From assembly GCA_947500135.1 (NCBI GenBank), contig CANMQX010000011.1, forward strand, positions 1 to 64,000: a DNA stretch of 64,000 bases. The letters are read 5' to 3'. The position numbers were made by a program, and so were the translations under genes. The stretch comes from an uncultured Paracoccaceae bacterium. GTDB taxonomy: Bacteria > Pseudomonadota > Alphaproteobacteria > Rhodobacterales > Rhodobacteraceae. This document shows positions 52,401-59,937 of the stretch, in pieces (within the stretch, counting starts at the first letter, position 1; every line of letters starts with the position of its first letter). Below the pieces are notes generated by a model that was not told where the DNA came from, did not search any database, and saw only the letters and a program-made list of their open reading frames with translations.

Positions 52401-53682
52401 GGTCAGCGCGCCCTTCTTCCGGGTCTGCACCTCCGATGTGCATGGCGAGAAGCGTTTTACCTCGACGATCGCCAAACGCCTCGACCAGCTGGGGGCCCTG
52501 ACCAAGGGCCAGCGCGAGACCGGCTCGCAAGGCATGTTCCGTGAGGAGGACAATCTGGAAAGCCCGATCGCGCGGGCGGCGCTGCGCGGGTATTTCGCCG
52601 ATCTTGCCGCCGGGCGCGTCGAGGCGATGAGCTACGAGTGCTTCACCGACTGGACCGCGCTGCGGCTGATCGACAAGGACGGGGTGCTCCTTGAGGAGCT
52701 TCCCCCGATCCAGCGGTTTCTGAACCGGGTGCTGGCGCTGCCCATCCAGATGCAGAACGCGCTCTTTGCCGAGTTCATGGCAAGGATCGCCGATCAGACC
52801 GAGCGGGCGCGCGCGGCGGGCGCGCTCGATCTCGGCGTGGAAACCCTGCGCGGCGAAAAGATCGAACAGGTCTCCACGGAGGATCTCTGGACCTGCCCGA
52901 AATCTGGCGCCGTGACGCGGATCATCGGACTTGAGGTGACGGACCCGGTCCACGGGCTGTCGGCGGATGACGCCCTGTCGCGCAACTCCGACAAGCTGCC
53001 GATGGTCAATCGCGCCTCGGGTCGCGCGGCGCTCATCTCGGCGCGGCCCATGCAGATGTATGACGAGGATATCGTCACGCTGATGCGCAAGGTGGTGCGG
53101 CCAAACGGGTCGAGCTATCTCGAAGAGGCGCGGTTTGAGTCCTCGGCTTGGGAAGATATTGAGCGGCGCGAGTTCACCCAGCTTTGGGACGCAGAGCCTG
53201 CGTCCCTGCCAAAAGCCACCACGACCAAGCTCTACCTGTTGACAGGGCTGCTGTTGCCGATCTGGAAGGACATTCCGACCACCAATGAGCGCATCTACCG
53301 CGTCACGCCCGACGGGGCGCCCGCCATGATCGGGCGCACGCTGAGCGAGGAAGGGGCGGCAGCGTTGCGCGCCCGCTTCCTCGTCTCCAATCCGCAAACG
53401 CCACAGGAGATGTTGACCGCCGCCCTCGGCACCACCGCGCCGGTCGATCTGGGCCGGGGTCTGACCCTGACCCGTCGCCGGGTCGCAGGCGAGATGCGTC
53501 TCGAGCTGGGCGGCGTGGACAGGGGCATGATTGATGGCCTCAAGGCAATGGGGTGTTTCACGGAGGTCATCGCCTTCCAGCTTCGTGTGTTTCTGCCGCA
53601 TGGGGGAGGGATCGAGACGGGAAGCATTCTGGCCCGGATCGTGGGTCAGAGGCCTGCCATCACGGCAGACCAAGCCGCCTGA
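49420..53682 (+). CDS. Methyltransferase-helicase fusion, strawberry notch family
   Basis: A 1420-residue protein. An adenine-methyltransferase-like domain comes first: TVLEPSAGTGALASFAARAG near 131 (SAM motif) and VVMNPPFASSVDRSRDKH near 193 (NPPF). A helicase of the strawberry-notch/SNF2 type follows: LGDGTGCGKGRECAGLIL near 484, VLAFDEAHAMQNAAG near 585, FYISATGATSVHNLAYAARL near 628 and AIQGLGRTHRSAQVSAPFF near 985 (motif VI). Such fusions occur on plasmids and phages of alphaproteobacteria. A role in protecting or remodelling plasmid DNA during transfer is inferred. AAAGGAAACCCCC precedes the ATG. Confidence 0.8.
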   Translation: MSKPRSTLPNPVESDANLASALAQIGTEIDHQPLRSSALARIMRETFHGSDAGGAWDWRMAYDLMQAAAIQVLLREADAAGDIATAKLVASRLLTETRRSEQQIRLQQFSTPLPFAALAVRAAAIRKSETVLEPSAGTGALASFAARAGATLLLNEIDPFRQSLLRAVYGGEVTSHDGEHIDDLLQTLVLPEVVVMNPPFASSVDRSRDKHIAAKHLIAAAKRLAPGGRLVAIMPPGFTPERDAAHWSRACGLMTPRLALTMPGQVYRKLGTTVETQLMVFDKVQEDGEMIRATVQNLEEALPFVDAVAASRPETRPTQRAATNPHARSVGPVTGARKRPVATVAASKPRANAAIPLSFTSLEAPRDNTPVSDIYARYRPQRIEIAGAQEHPTPLVESIAMASVAPPVPSGAASSELRLPARLIEEGHLSEAQLETIIMAHDAHRRDLPGRFTIDDDQTKLTRADDVPDARAYRLGYFLGDGTGCGKGRECAGLILVNWLAGRRKAIWVSKSATLIEDAIRDWTDLGGSPADIQPLSKWKPDQPVPMGDGILFVTYATLRSAGKFGTTRLSQIFEWMGEDFDGVLAFDEAHAMQNAAGSEQGRGVKPSQQGLAGLRLQLAAPRARVFYISATGATSVHNLAYAARLGLWGQGPEYPFPSRESFVSAMEAGGVAAMEVVARDLKTLGLYTARALSFDGVEYDVLEHALTPAQIEIYNAYAGAFRTIHHNLEAALTATGVNDASGETNASAARASAKSRFESTKQRFFNHLLMGMKAPSIIHAIKDDLAAGHACVIQVVSTGESLLKRRLETMDPEDELVEGALTPRDYVLGYLEQAFPIHAQKLVEIDDNMVAEPLRDETGALVVSREALALRDAAMMELMTLAPIPSALDQILWAFGDEVVAEVTGRSIRPLKDADGHLFIEKRTASSNSSETQAFMEGEKDILIFSDAGGTGRSYHAAQTAKNQKRRRHYLLEPGWRADAAIQGLGRTHRSAQVSAPFFRVCTSDVHGEKRFTSTIAKRLDQLGALTKGQRETGSQGMFREEDNLESPIARAALRGYFADLAAGRVEAMSYECFTDWTALRLIDKDGVLLEELPPIQRFLNRVLALPIQMQNALFAEFMARIADQTERARAAGALDLGVETLRGEKIEQVSTEDLWTCPKSGAVTRIIGLEVTDPVHGLSADDALSRNSDKLPMVNRASGRAALISARPMQMYDEDIVTLMRKVVRPNGSSYLEEARFESSAWEDIERREFTQLWDAEPASLPKATTTKLYLLTGLLLPIWKDIPTTNERIYRVTPDGAPAMIGRTLSEEGAAALRARFLVSNPQTPQEMLTAALGTTAPVDLGRGLTLTRRRVAGEMRLELGGVDRGMIDGLKAMGCFTEVIAFQLRVFLPHGGGIETGSILARIVGQRPAITADQAA

Positions 53683-53801
53683 AAAGCCAAAGCAGGCTTT
53701 GGGTGGGGCGTCGCGGATCGGGATTTGACCGGTCTGCGCGTTCCGGGCGCGTGAGCGAATGCCACGCCCGGCCCCCCAATTGCAGACAAGAGGACAGACC
53801 C

Positions 53802-54188
53802 ATGACCAATCCCCAGATCGACTATGCCGCAATGGCGGCTCAGTGGCGCGCCGAGCGCGAAACCACCCTGAAAGCAACCCGAGCGGAACTGATCGCGCGA
53901 TTGCGCGCGCTTGGCATCAACGAGGTCACCGCCGAATACGAAGGCTATGGCGACTCTGGCAATGTCGAGGACGTGAATGTGCAGCCTGCGGAGGTCAAAC
54001 TGCCGGAAGCGCTTGTCACCGCCGTGGGCGATTTCGCCTGGTCACTCGCCTATCACCATCATCCGGGGTTCGAGAACAACGAGGGTGGCTACGGCACGCT
54101 GACCTGGGACATTGCAGCAGACAGCATCACCCTCGATCACGCCGACCGCTATGTCGAATGCTCGCACAGCTATGATGAGGGGCTTTGA
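53802..54188 (+). CDS. DUF6878-like plasmid protein
   Basis: A 128-residue acidic protein: MAAQWRAERETTLKATRAEL, RALGINEVTAEYEGYGDSGN and FAWSLAYHHHPGFENNEGGY. It fits DUF6878 as I recall it. No catalytic motif. Upstream at 53690-53705 a short hairpin (AAAGCC / GGCTTT) ends the helicase transcript or forms a leader. The next gene starts two bases after its stop. Confidence 0.6.
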   Translation: MTNPQIDYAAMAAQWRAERETTLKATRAELIARLRALGINEVTAEYEGYGDSGNVEDVNVQPAEVKLPEALVTAVGDFAWSLAYHHHPGFENNEGGYGTLTWDIAADSITLDHADRYVECSHSYDEGL

Positions 54189-54189
54189 T

Positions 54190-54651
54190 ATGGCGCATCC
54201 GCTTCATCATGCCGAAAGCTCTGCCCGGAAGTTCGGCGGGGTGCCGTCTGACTATCAGGCCGTCCACGATTGGTTTGACGCCTCGAAAGAGCACCTCGCG
54301 CTTTTCACGCACCGGGCCTTGCGCCACCATACCCAAGGTCTGTTCGATGCTGAACGTGTCTTCGGTCTGACCCTGACCAATAGCGCAGGTCGGGACATCC
54401 CCGTGCGCTGGATCGGCGAGCAGCATATCCGTGAAGACTGCCAAGGCCGTATCCCGAGTATGGCGGACCGGCTGCGACGCATACAGCCTGAGCCATGGAT
54501 GGCCAATGGCCATATCGAGCAGCACGTCAGCGGGGAGTCCTGCGGCGACCCAAGGGCCGCCTGGGCCTCCGAGGTCACCGCCGGCAGAACGGTTCTTGGC
54601 CTGAAGGATTGGATGGCGGCGCGCGCGACGCAAGCCACGCAAAGCGCCTGA
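54190..54651 (+). CDS. DUF6915-like plasmid protein
   Basis: A 153-residue protein beginning MAHPLHHAESSARKFGGVPS and containing FDASKEHLALFTHRALRHHT, which I match to DUF6915. The ending WASEVTAGRTVLGLKDWMAA is helical. It starts one base after the DUF6878-like stop, so the two are coupled. Function unknown. Confidence 0.6.
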   Translation: MAHPLHHAESSARKFGGVPSDYQAVHDWFDASKEHLALFTHRALRHHTQGLFDAERVFGLTLTNSAGRDIPVRWIGEQHIREDCQGRIPSMADRLRRIQPEPWMANGHIEQHVSGESCGDPRAAWASEVTAGRTVLGLKDWMAARATQATQSA

Positions 54652-54751
54652 CAGCTCTCGGTCGTTTGCCAAACGAATGCTGCATGGAAGCCCGGTCGGA
54701 AGATCGGACTTCCTGCGTTGTTTCCCTACCATTCTTCTTGAGGAGGATCGC

Positions 54752-55072
54752 ATGACACTCGAAGACATCAAGGCGGCCGTCGATGCCGGGCAGACCGTGC
54801 ACTGGGCCAATACCGGCTACGTTGTCCACAAGGACCGGCTCGGTCAGTACCTCATCACCTATCTGCCGAACGGCAGCTGCATCGGTCTGACCGACCGGAG
54901 CGGGCAAAGTTTGAACGGAAAAGAGGCGGAGTTCTTCATCGCGCGATCGGAGGACGGCGCGAAAAAATGCGGGCAGCCAATCAAGACCAGACGGGCAGGG
55001 GAGGGGCGTAGGACCCGGAGGCGCCCGGGCATTCCCACTCGGACGGCAGCTCTGACCCGTGGGCGGGGCTGA
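54752..55072 (+). CDS. Small plasmid protein of unknown function
   Basis: A 106-residue protein. The first 70 residues look ordered (LEDIKAAVDAGQTVHWANTG, YLITYLPNGSCIGLTDRSGQ); the tail is very basic (RRAGEGRRTRRRPG), which may be real nucleic-acid binding or read-through. TTGAGGAGGAT gives a strong ribosome-binding site before the ATG. No named family. Confidence 0.6.
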   Translation: MTLEDIKAAVDAGQTVHWANTGYVVHKDRLGQYLITYLPNGSCIGLTDRSGQSLNGKEAEFFIARSEDGAKKCGQPIKTRRAGEGRRTRRRPGIPTRTAALTRGRG

Positions 55073-55179
55073 AAGGAAAGCAGGCTTTCTGATTTGTGAT
55101 CCCTCAAGGGGTCGAGAAAGCAATCCCGGATGCGCTGGCAAGGACGTCAGACACCGGCCAATCCAAAAGGAACCATCCC

Positions 55180-55902
55180 ATGTTCGCAGGAACCCTCACT
55201 CGCAATGTCGAGACCGCCGCCGCTCAGTACACCGGCATGATCCACTCGACGCGCTTTGACATCGCCATCCAGCTCGAGACCCGTCCGAAGATGTCCGAGC
55301 GCAGCCCGGATTTCGACGTGACTGCGGTCAACAAGTCCGGCCGCAAAGTGCGCGTCGGCACAGCCTGGAACGAAACCGGCAATACCAGCGGCAACCCTTA
55401 CATCTCGATGCAGATCGATGTCGGCCTCGGCCCGTTCCGGGTCAACGCCGTCCAGACGAAAGAGGCCCGCGCGGCCCAGAGCGGTGAGTTCGAGATCATC
55501 CCGCTTGTCTCGAACAGTCTGATGAAATCCGGCTCGATCTCGGGCGAGCTCACCGCCATGGACGCTGACAACGCCTTCACCGGCTACATCGCCAACATGA
55601 TGTTCGATCTGGAGTTCATGCTGATCGAGAACAGCTACAAATCCGAGGAGACCCACCCCGACTACCGGATCGAGGTCAGCTCGCCCCGGGGCACGCCAAT
55701 CCGCGTCGGCTCAGCCTGGATGGCGAGAAGCAGCCGCACTGGCAATGACTACCTGTCGCTGCTGATCAACACGCCCGATGGGGACCTGCGCGTGAACGCC
55801 GTGCAGAACGAAGAGCAGCGTGGCGGGCAGACTTTCTCGGTCATTCCGTTCATTGACAGCGGCGAGCAGCCGCGGGATGCGGGCGTGTCGCTGGTAGCCT
55901 GA
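55180..55902 (+). CDS. Tandem DUF736-like protein
   Basis: A 240-residue protein made of two similar DUF736-type halves. Half one has GMIHSTRFDIAIQLETRPKM, FDVTAVNKSGRKVRVGTAW and GPFRVNAVQTKEARAAQSGE; half two has YIANMMFDLEFMLIENSY, DYRIEVSSPRGTPIRVGSAW and GDLRVNAVQNEEQRGGQTFS. DUF736 proteins are usually about 100 residues and plasmid-linked with unknown function. The duplication is unusual. AAAAGGAACCATCCC precedes the ATG. Confidence 0.7.
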   Translation: MFAGTLTRNVETAAAQYTGMIHSTRFDIAIQLETRPKMSERSPDFDVTAVNKSGRKVRVGTAWNETGNTSGNPYISMQIDVGLGPFRVNAVQTKEARAAQSGEFEIIPLVSNSLMKSGSISGELTAMDADNAFTGYIANMMFDLEFMLIENSYKSEETHPDYRIEVSSPRGTPIRVGSAWMARSSRTGNDYLSLLINTPDGDLRVNAVQNEEQRGGQTFSVIPFIDSGEQPRDAGVSLVA

Positions 55903-56079
55903 TCAACGCACGAGACTAGACGATGCGCAACGAAAGGGGAGCCGTGAGACCACGGTTCCCCTTCTTGTTTTCTTGGAACGTGCGAAAGCGAAGAGCTGCA
56001 GCACAAGAAGTGGATCGTTCGGAAGCCATTGAGGTTGTCTGTATCATGTATGACACGTCCATCTTAGCTGCAAAATCGA

Positions 56080-57216
56080 TCAAAGTTCGCCTCCAATAAC
56101 CAGCTTCAGTTTTGGTTTCGGGCGCTGGTCTGGCGGTTTCAGGCCGTGCATCTCCGCCAACTCAGTTGGGAAAGTTCTTAAAGCATCAGCTAACTCGTCG
56201 AACGAGTATCCCAAATCCTCCGTGTGCAATTGCAAGAGCTGAGTTGATAGATAACCCTGTTCATGCTCAATACTAAACTCATCAGGCTCTCGCGTTCGAT
56301 AGCCGTAGTAACTCATCTTCTTGTACAAAGACGTCGCAGCTTGATCGGTTATCGCGTTCAGCGCTTTAGCGCGGTAGATCAATGCTGCCATTGCCACACG
56401 CCATTTCAGCTTCAATTGCCCAAGTCTTGGAATGGTCAACGGTTTCTTCAGATCTGGTAGCACTCCTTTGGCAGGAGTGAGCAATTCAGCGGCAAATTCG
56501 TTGGCTTCCTTTTCCATCGCGTCGTAAGGGAAGGGATGCAAGATCACATGGCCGTATTCATGGGCAAGGCTAAACCGCTTCCGATCGGCGGGCCGGTCTT
56601 CGTTTAGAACCACCACCGGTTTCATTCCTGGGGGCCTAATGGTTACGCCGTCAATGTCGGCGCCGCCAAAATCGCCTTGAACCACGAACACACCGGTAGC
56701 TTCAATGTACTTGACGAGATTCAGCAAAGGTCCATCGTCCAACTGCCACGACTTTCGGACTTTTTGAGCCGCTTCGGCTGCAGAAGTAACGGCACGGGCG
56801 TGTTCGCTTACGCTCGACTTGTCATCCACAACCTCAAACTGAAGCAATGGAAACTGGGGCTCCAAATCGACTGCTTCAAGCATTCTGCGCAAGTGCAGTA
56901 CAAGATGATTTGCTAGCGCGACGACCGCACCTTGATCTTTCGCAGAAACCGCCGACTTCTTGCGGAAGGCCGCGCCGTGGATACTGAGGGGTGTTTTGTA
57001 GAGCGGCTCCTGCTCAAAGAAAAAACTAATCGGGAATCCCAAAGAACGCGCAATCGACTGAATCTCTTCATGCGACAGCACGTCCTTTGTACCGTTTTCG
57101 ACTCTGGAGATCGCCGCCTGTGCGACCCCGGTCTCTGCGGCCAATTCCTTTTGAGTTTTCCGTCGTCTCTTACGAGCTAGAAGCAGCATCCCCCCGTTTA
57201 TTTGCTTTGATGCCAT
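56080..57216 (-). CDS. XRE-type regulator with ImmA/IrrE peptidase domain
   Basis: A 378-residue protein. An N-terminal XRE HTH covers residues 10-60 (KTQKELAAETGVAQAAISRV). A zincin domain follows: RKRFSLAHEYGHVILHPFPY near residue 215 (HExxH) and DAMEKEANEFAAELLTPAKG. Proteins like this cleave or sense to relieve repression, as with ImmA of ICEBs1 and IrrE in stress. Its ATG overlaps the end of the upstream partner gene (57170-57847) by 47 bases, so the two are coupled, as in toxin-antitoxin-like pairs. Confidence 0.8.
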   Translation of the reverse strand: MASKQINGGMLLLARKRRRKTQKELAAETGVAQAAISRVENGTKDVLSHEEIQSIARSLGFPISFFFEQEPLYKTPLSIHGAAFRKKSAVSAKDQGAVVALANHLVLHLRRMLEAVDLEPQFPLLQFEVVDDKSSVSEHARAVTSAAEAAQKVRKSWQLDDGPLLNLVKYIEATGVFVVQGDFGGADIDGVTIRPPGMKPVVVLNEDRPADRKRFSLAHEYGHVILHPFPYDAMEKEANEFAAELLTPAKGVLPDLKKPLTIPRLGQLKLKWRVAMAALIYRAKALNAITDQAATSLYKKMSYYGYRTREPDEFSIEHEQGYLSTQLLQLHTEDLGYSFDELADALRTFPTELAEMHGLKPPDQRPKPKLKLVIGGEL

Positions 57217-57847
57217 CTTCTTTTTTGTCTCCCTCGGGTCTCTTCACTTTCAATATTGCGCCGCGCGGGCCTTGTTCAGGCCCAACATCTGCGGATGCCT
57301 TAGACGCTCCTTCATCTGGGCGGTACAACTCAATCATTCGTTGATCTACGCCATCCGCAAATTTCAAGTACGCTCGTGACACCGCCACGCCTGTGCCGCT
57401 GAGATGACACGCCACAAAAAGCAGCAGGCTCTGAGGTGCGTTAACATCAAAATCGATAAGCGACGGCTGACGTTCAATGTCGCATACGGCGGGTTCCGAG
57501 AATGCAAACTGATGTTTCGATTTTGTCGTTCCGCCACGAGGACCGGACAGATGCAGCTCTAGGCTGACGGGGAAGGTTTCGTCGCCCGACTTCACGTGCC
57601 CGGAAATCTTGTTGCACTGTCCATTGCGGCAGTATTTAACTTCAAGCCCGTCTTTCTCGATCCCAGCCTCCTGAGCTGCTGCTGGAAGAGCTGAGTTCAA
57701 GACTGATCCTATAGCGCGAGGGCACTCAATATTCATGTGCGGTACGCTTGCGAGAGACGCTAGCGAATTTTCAAGCTCGCTCAAAAGGCCCCAAATCGAT
57801 GTTTCCAACTGGTCGCGCGCTGCCTGCAGTGCGTTGTCTCGGTTCAA
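57170..57847 (-). CDS. Unknown partner of the XRE/ImmA-IrrE protein
   Basis: A 225-residue protein starting with TTG (LNRDNALQAARDQLETSIWG). It has a cysteine pair (KYCRNGQCNKIS), a beta-rich centre (FPVSLELHLSGPRGGTTKSK) and a hydrophobic segment (QSLLLFVACHLSGTGVAVSR) that could be a buried strand or helix; the end is basic (VKRPEGDKKEDGIKANKRGD). No family recognised. The tight overlap with a peptidase-type regulator suggests it is the controlled toxin or effector. Confidence 0.6.
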   Translation of the reverse strand: MNRDNALQAARDQLETSIWGLLSELENSLASLASVPHMNIECPRAIGSVLNSALPAAAQEAGIEKDGLEVKYCRNGQCNKISGHVKSGDETFPVSLELHLSGPRGGTTKSKHQFAFSEPAVCDIERQPSLIDFDVNAPQSLLLFVACHLSGTGVAVSRAYLKFADGVDQRMIELYRPDEGASKASADVGPEQGPRGAILKVKRPEGDKKEDGIKANKRGDAASSS

Positions 57848-57993
57848 GTTTCTACGCCTTTTGCTGTTTGATTCCTTGCGCCTCGCACCTTAATCACACA
57901 CTCTAAGCCATCTGTCCAGAAAATATTCAAAAAATATTCAGGCGGTGAATTTTTTCTTCTACGCTTCTGGGTGGGTCGTTCTGATGGGAGTAG

Positions 57994-58022
57994 TTGAAAT
58001 TTTACTCCACACATGCTATCTA
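57994..58022 (+). promoter_or_regulatory. Sigma-70-type promoter of the small-RNA candidate
   Basis: TTGAAA (57994-57999) and TATCTA (58017-58022) are 17 bases apart, close to consensus at both boxes. Transcription would start near 58029. Confidence 0.6.
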
Positions 58023-58028
58023 CATCTC

Positions 58029-58145
58029 AGACAGAAACCTGTCGGCGACCCGTCATGCTGTGTGCAGGGCGAGCGTCGCGGTGACCCGAACCGCAGATGG
58101 TTCGGTTGCAAGCCGCTCCTAAAAACCGCCCTCAGGGCGGTTTTT
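58029..58145 (+). ncRNA. Candidate small RNA (about 117 nt)
   Basis: The segment starts about seven bases after a near-consensus promoter and ends in a perfect terminator. Inside, CCGAACC GCAGAT GGTTCGG (58087-58106) makes a 7-bp hairpin. It contains no ORF with a ribosome-binding site and lies antisense to no gene. Candidate regulatory or plasmid-control RNA; no family recognised. Confidence 0.5.
58121..58145. terminator. Bidirectional intrinsic terminator
   Basis: AAAAACCGCCC TCA GGGCGGTTTTT has perfect 11-base arms and T-runs on both strands. It ends the small-RNA candidate on the plus strand and probably also the DUF3800 transcript (stop at 58151) on the minus strand. Confidence 0.85.
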
Positions 58146-58150
58146 CTGAT

Positions 58151-58765
58151 TCAAAGGACCCGGATCCCGTAGTTCTCATGTAGACCCTTTGCATTCTCTT
58201 CGCCCTTGTGAATCCACGTGCGCGCATAGGCGACTACGTCAGCGAGTTGGAGAAGGCGCGATGCTGCGGAATCGATCTGGCTGATGCGATTCACTGCCTT
58301 AAATCGCCCATCATTCTGGCACGCCTCTGAAATCATCCGCTGGCATTCGGGGTCTCTGTTGTGGTGGTTCAGATCGAGGATGAGTTCCACATTACCGACG
58401 CCCCGGCCGCGAATCCGGTTCAGCTTCCGAAATTGCCCTACGGCGACCTTTACAGTCTCGATGACATTTCCGGCGTAGATCACCGGCGCAGCGCCCTCCG
58501 TGACCGTTCCTAGCCTATTCATCAGAATCATGCCCTCGGGCCGGTCAGTCTGTGCGAAGCGCGCCAGAAGACTTTGCAGGTATTCGCGACTCAGATTCGC
58601 CGCATGCAGCTCGTTCGCATTCGGCTCCAGCAAATCGCTCAAGGATTTGTCCGCGCGTCCGCATTCCCGCGCCCAAGCCATCACGCATCCGAGCGCGAAG
58701 CCGGGTTCGCCGGCGGTTCCGCATTCGTCGATGAAACAGAGGATGCGTTTATTTTGTGCCGCCAT
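58151..58765 (-). CDS. DUF3800-family protein
   Basis: A 204-residue protein matching DUF3800: KRILCFIDECGTAGEPGFAL at the start (a conserved Asp-Glu), VELILDLNHHNRDPECQRMI in the middle and QIDSAASRLLQLADVVAYAR near the end. The D...D...QxAD layout suggests an RNase H-like nuclease fold; biochemical function unknown. It is translated with the HTH gene upstream (17-base overlap). Confidence 0.75.
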   Translation of the reverse strand: MAAQNKRILCFIDECGTAGEPGFALGCVMAWARECGRADKSLSDLLEPNANELHAANLSREYLQSLLARFAQTDRPEGMILMNRLGTVTEGAAPVIYAGNVIETVKVAVGQFRKLNRIRGRGVGNVELILDLNHHNRDPECQRMISEACQNDGRFKAVNRISQIDSAASRLLQLADVVAYARTWIHKGEENAKGLHENYGIRVL

Positions 58766-59267
58766 CGCCCCTGACCTTTTTGACGCGGGCGCTGGCTCTG
58801 GCGCGCGGCGTCTCCGTCAGGGCTCGGGCTTCCTCCCGCTCCCTCCGTTCCTCCTCGAAATCCGGCTCGAGTTTCTTCAGCTTGTTGATCAGTCCGGTCA
58901 GGTGGTACCGGTTTGGCCCGTAGTCGCCGACGCTGGTCTTCCACTGTTCGCGCGTAACGAGCCCGGCCTCCTCAAGCGCCTTGATGTTGATCCTGATCGT
59001 CTGCTCGGTGATTCCGATGCGCTTGGCAAGATCGCGCTTCGTCGGGAAGGGCGGACGGAGCGGATCGTAGTAGTAACCGAGAAGCTGGATGATGATGGTC
59101 AACTGGGTCGGAGTGATCCCCAGCCGGTTTTGCGCGCGCAGCAGGATGTTCGGAACGCCGGTATATCCATGCGAATATACCTTCGGCCCGAAGATACGTT
59201 CGGTCGAGGATTTTTCCGGCGCTGTCTTGCGCGGCTTGCTTGTTCTGGTCGTGGTTGTCTTTGCCAT
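58749..59267 (-). CDS. Winged-helix DNA-binding protein
   Basis: A 172-residue protein. A basic N-terminal tail (KTTTTRTSKPRKTAPEKSST) precedes a winged HTH: TPTQLTIIIQLLGYYYDPLR, FPTKRDLAKRIGITEQTIRI, ALEEAGLVTREQW. The C-terminal part is a charged helix (EEERREREEARALTETPRAR). It resembles the DNA-binding half of plasmid replication or transfer regulators. AAGGAGG precedes ATG 59267; the frame above it is dropped. It likely controls the DUF3800 gene it overlaps. Confidence 0.7.
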   Translation of the reverse strand: MAKTTTTRTSKPRKTAPEKSSTERIFGPKVYSHGYTGVPNILLRAQNRLGITPTQLTIIIQLLGYYYDPLRPPFPTKRDLAKRIGITEQTIRINIKALEEAGLVTREQWKTSVGDYGPNRYHLTGLINKLKKLEPDFEEERREREEARALTETPRARASARVKKVRGDGGTK

Positions 59268-59529
59268 TACGGGCCTCCTTGTCATTCGATCTACGGAGGC
59301 TTGGGCGTCTTCTCAATGGCTTGGCCGGGCCTTCGGGTGGTGCAATTTCCACCCCACCCGATTATCGGTACTCCGCTACTCCCGGAATCGCGGTTATTGG
59401 AACACGATGCTTAGGTGTACGATAATCCGCCACAGGTGGGGATGGAAAGCCACCCTACCCGTGGGGCGGAAAATCTGTCAACGCGAAGCAGTAGATTTTG
59501 CACTATTTTCGGTCCGTTGGGTGACGATT

Positions 59530-59937
59530 TCAAACGTAATCGCCCGGCCAATACGGGTCAACGTCCATCCCGGAGGGCGCGTCGCCGTCGATGTAAATTC
59601 CATTGTGCCCGCCGACCGCGTCCACGATCGCATCAGAGATCGTCCATTTCAGATCGGGAACCCAGAGCCTGTCTTTCACGGTCACGGTGTAGGTCGCGCC
59701 GGCTTTGGAGTCGCACCAGATGGTTTCGAGGCGCCGGGACATGAGTTCGGGCATTGCATCGACGATGCACTTCATATCCTCCAGCTCGCAAAGGACCGCC
59801 CATCTGCTTTCAAGCCGTACCCCCTTGTAGGTGAAGCCCGACACTGGTGCCTTCTGCCCGGACGCCGCCCGGTCTATCTCATTTTGCCGGTGAAGGGCTT
59901 CCGCCAGATTTGGCGGCATTTCGATGTCATCAACCAT
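59530..59937 (-). CDS. Plasmid protein of unknown function
   Basis: A 135-residue protein (VDDIEMPPNLAEALHRQNEI, then GFTYKGVRLESRWAVLCELE and a C-terminal GGHNGIYIDGDAPSGMDVDP). CAGGAGGCC lies just before the ATG. Soluble, no motif recognised. It is on the same strand as the HTH/DUF3800 pair but separated by about 260 bp. Confidence 0.6.
   Translation of the reverse strand: MVDDIEMPPNLAEALHRQNEIDRAASGQKAPVSGFTYKGVRLESRWAVLCELEDMKCIVDAMPELMSRRLETIWCDSKAGATYTVTVKDRLWVPDLKWTISDAIVDAVGGHNGIYIDGDAPSGMDVDPYWPGDYV

Larger units (their letters stand above)
57848..58150. other. Intergenic region carrying a small-RNA candidate
   Basis: About 300 bp between two minus-strand transcription units. On the plus strand it holds a promoter, two hairpins and a strong terminator and no credible ORF; see the ncRNA entry. 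The minus-strand promoter for the gene at 57847 should lie in its left third but cannot be placed. Confidence 0.5.

Noticed and set aside
52024..53877. 617-codon open frame on the minus strand
   Set aside because: It lies wholly antisense to the methyltransferase-helicase gene, is rich in Arg/Pro/Gly and has no motif. High G+C content alone produces such frames.
58029..58145. tRNA gene
   Set aside because: There is no cloverleaf or CCA-type acceptor; the structure is a hairpin plus intrinsic terminator.
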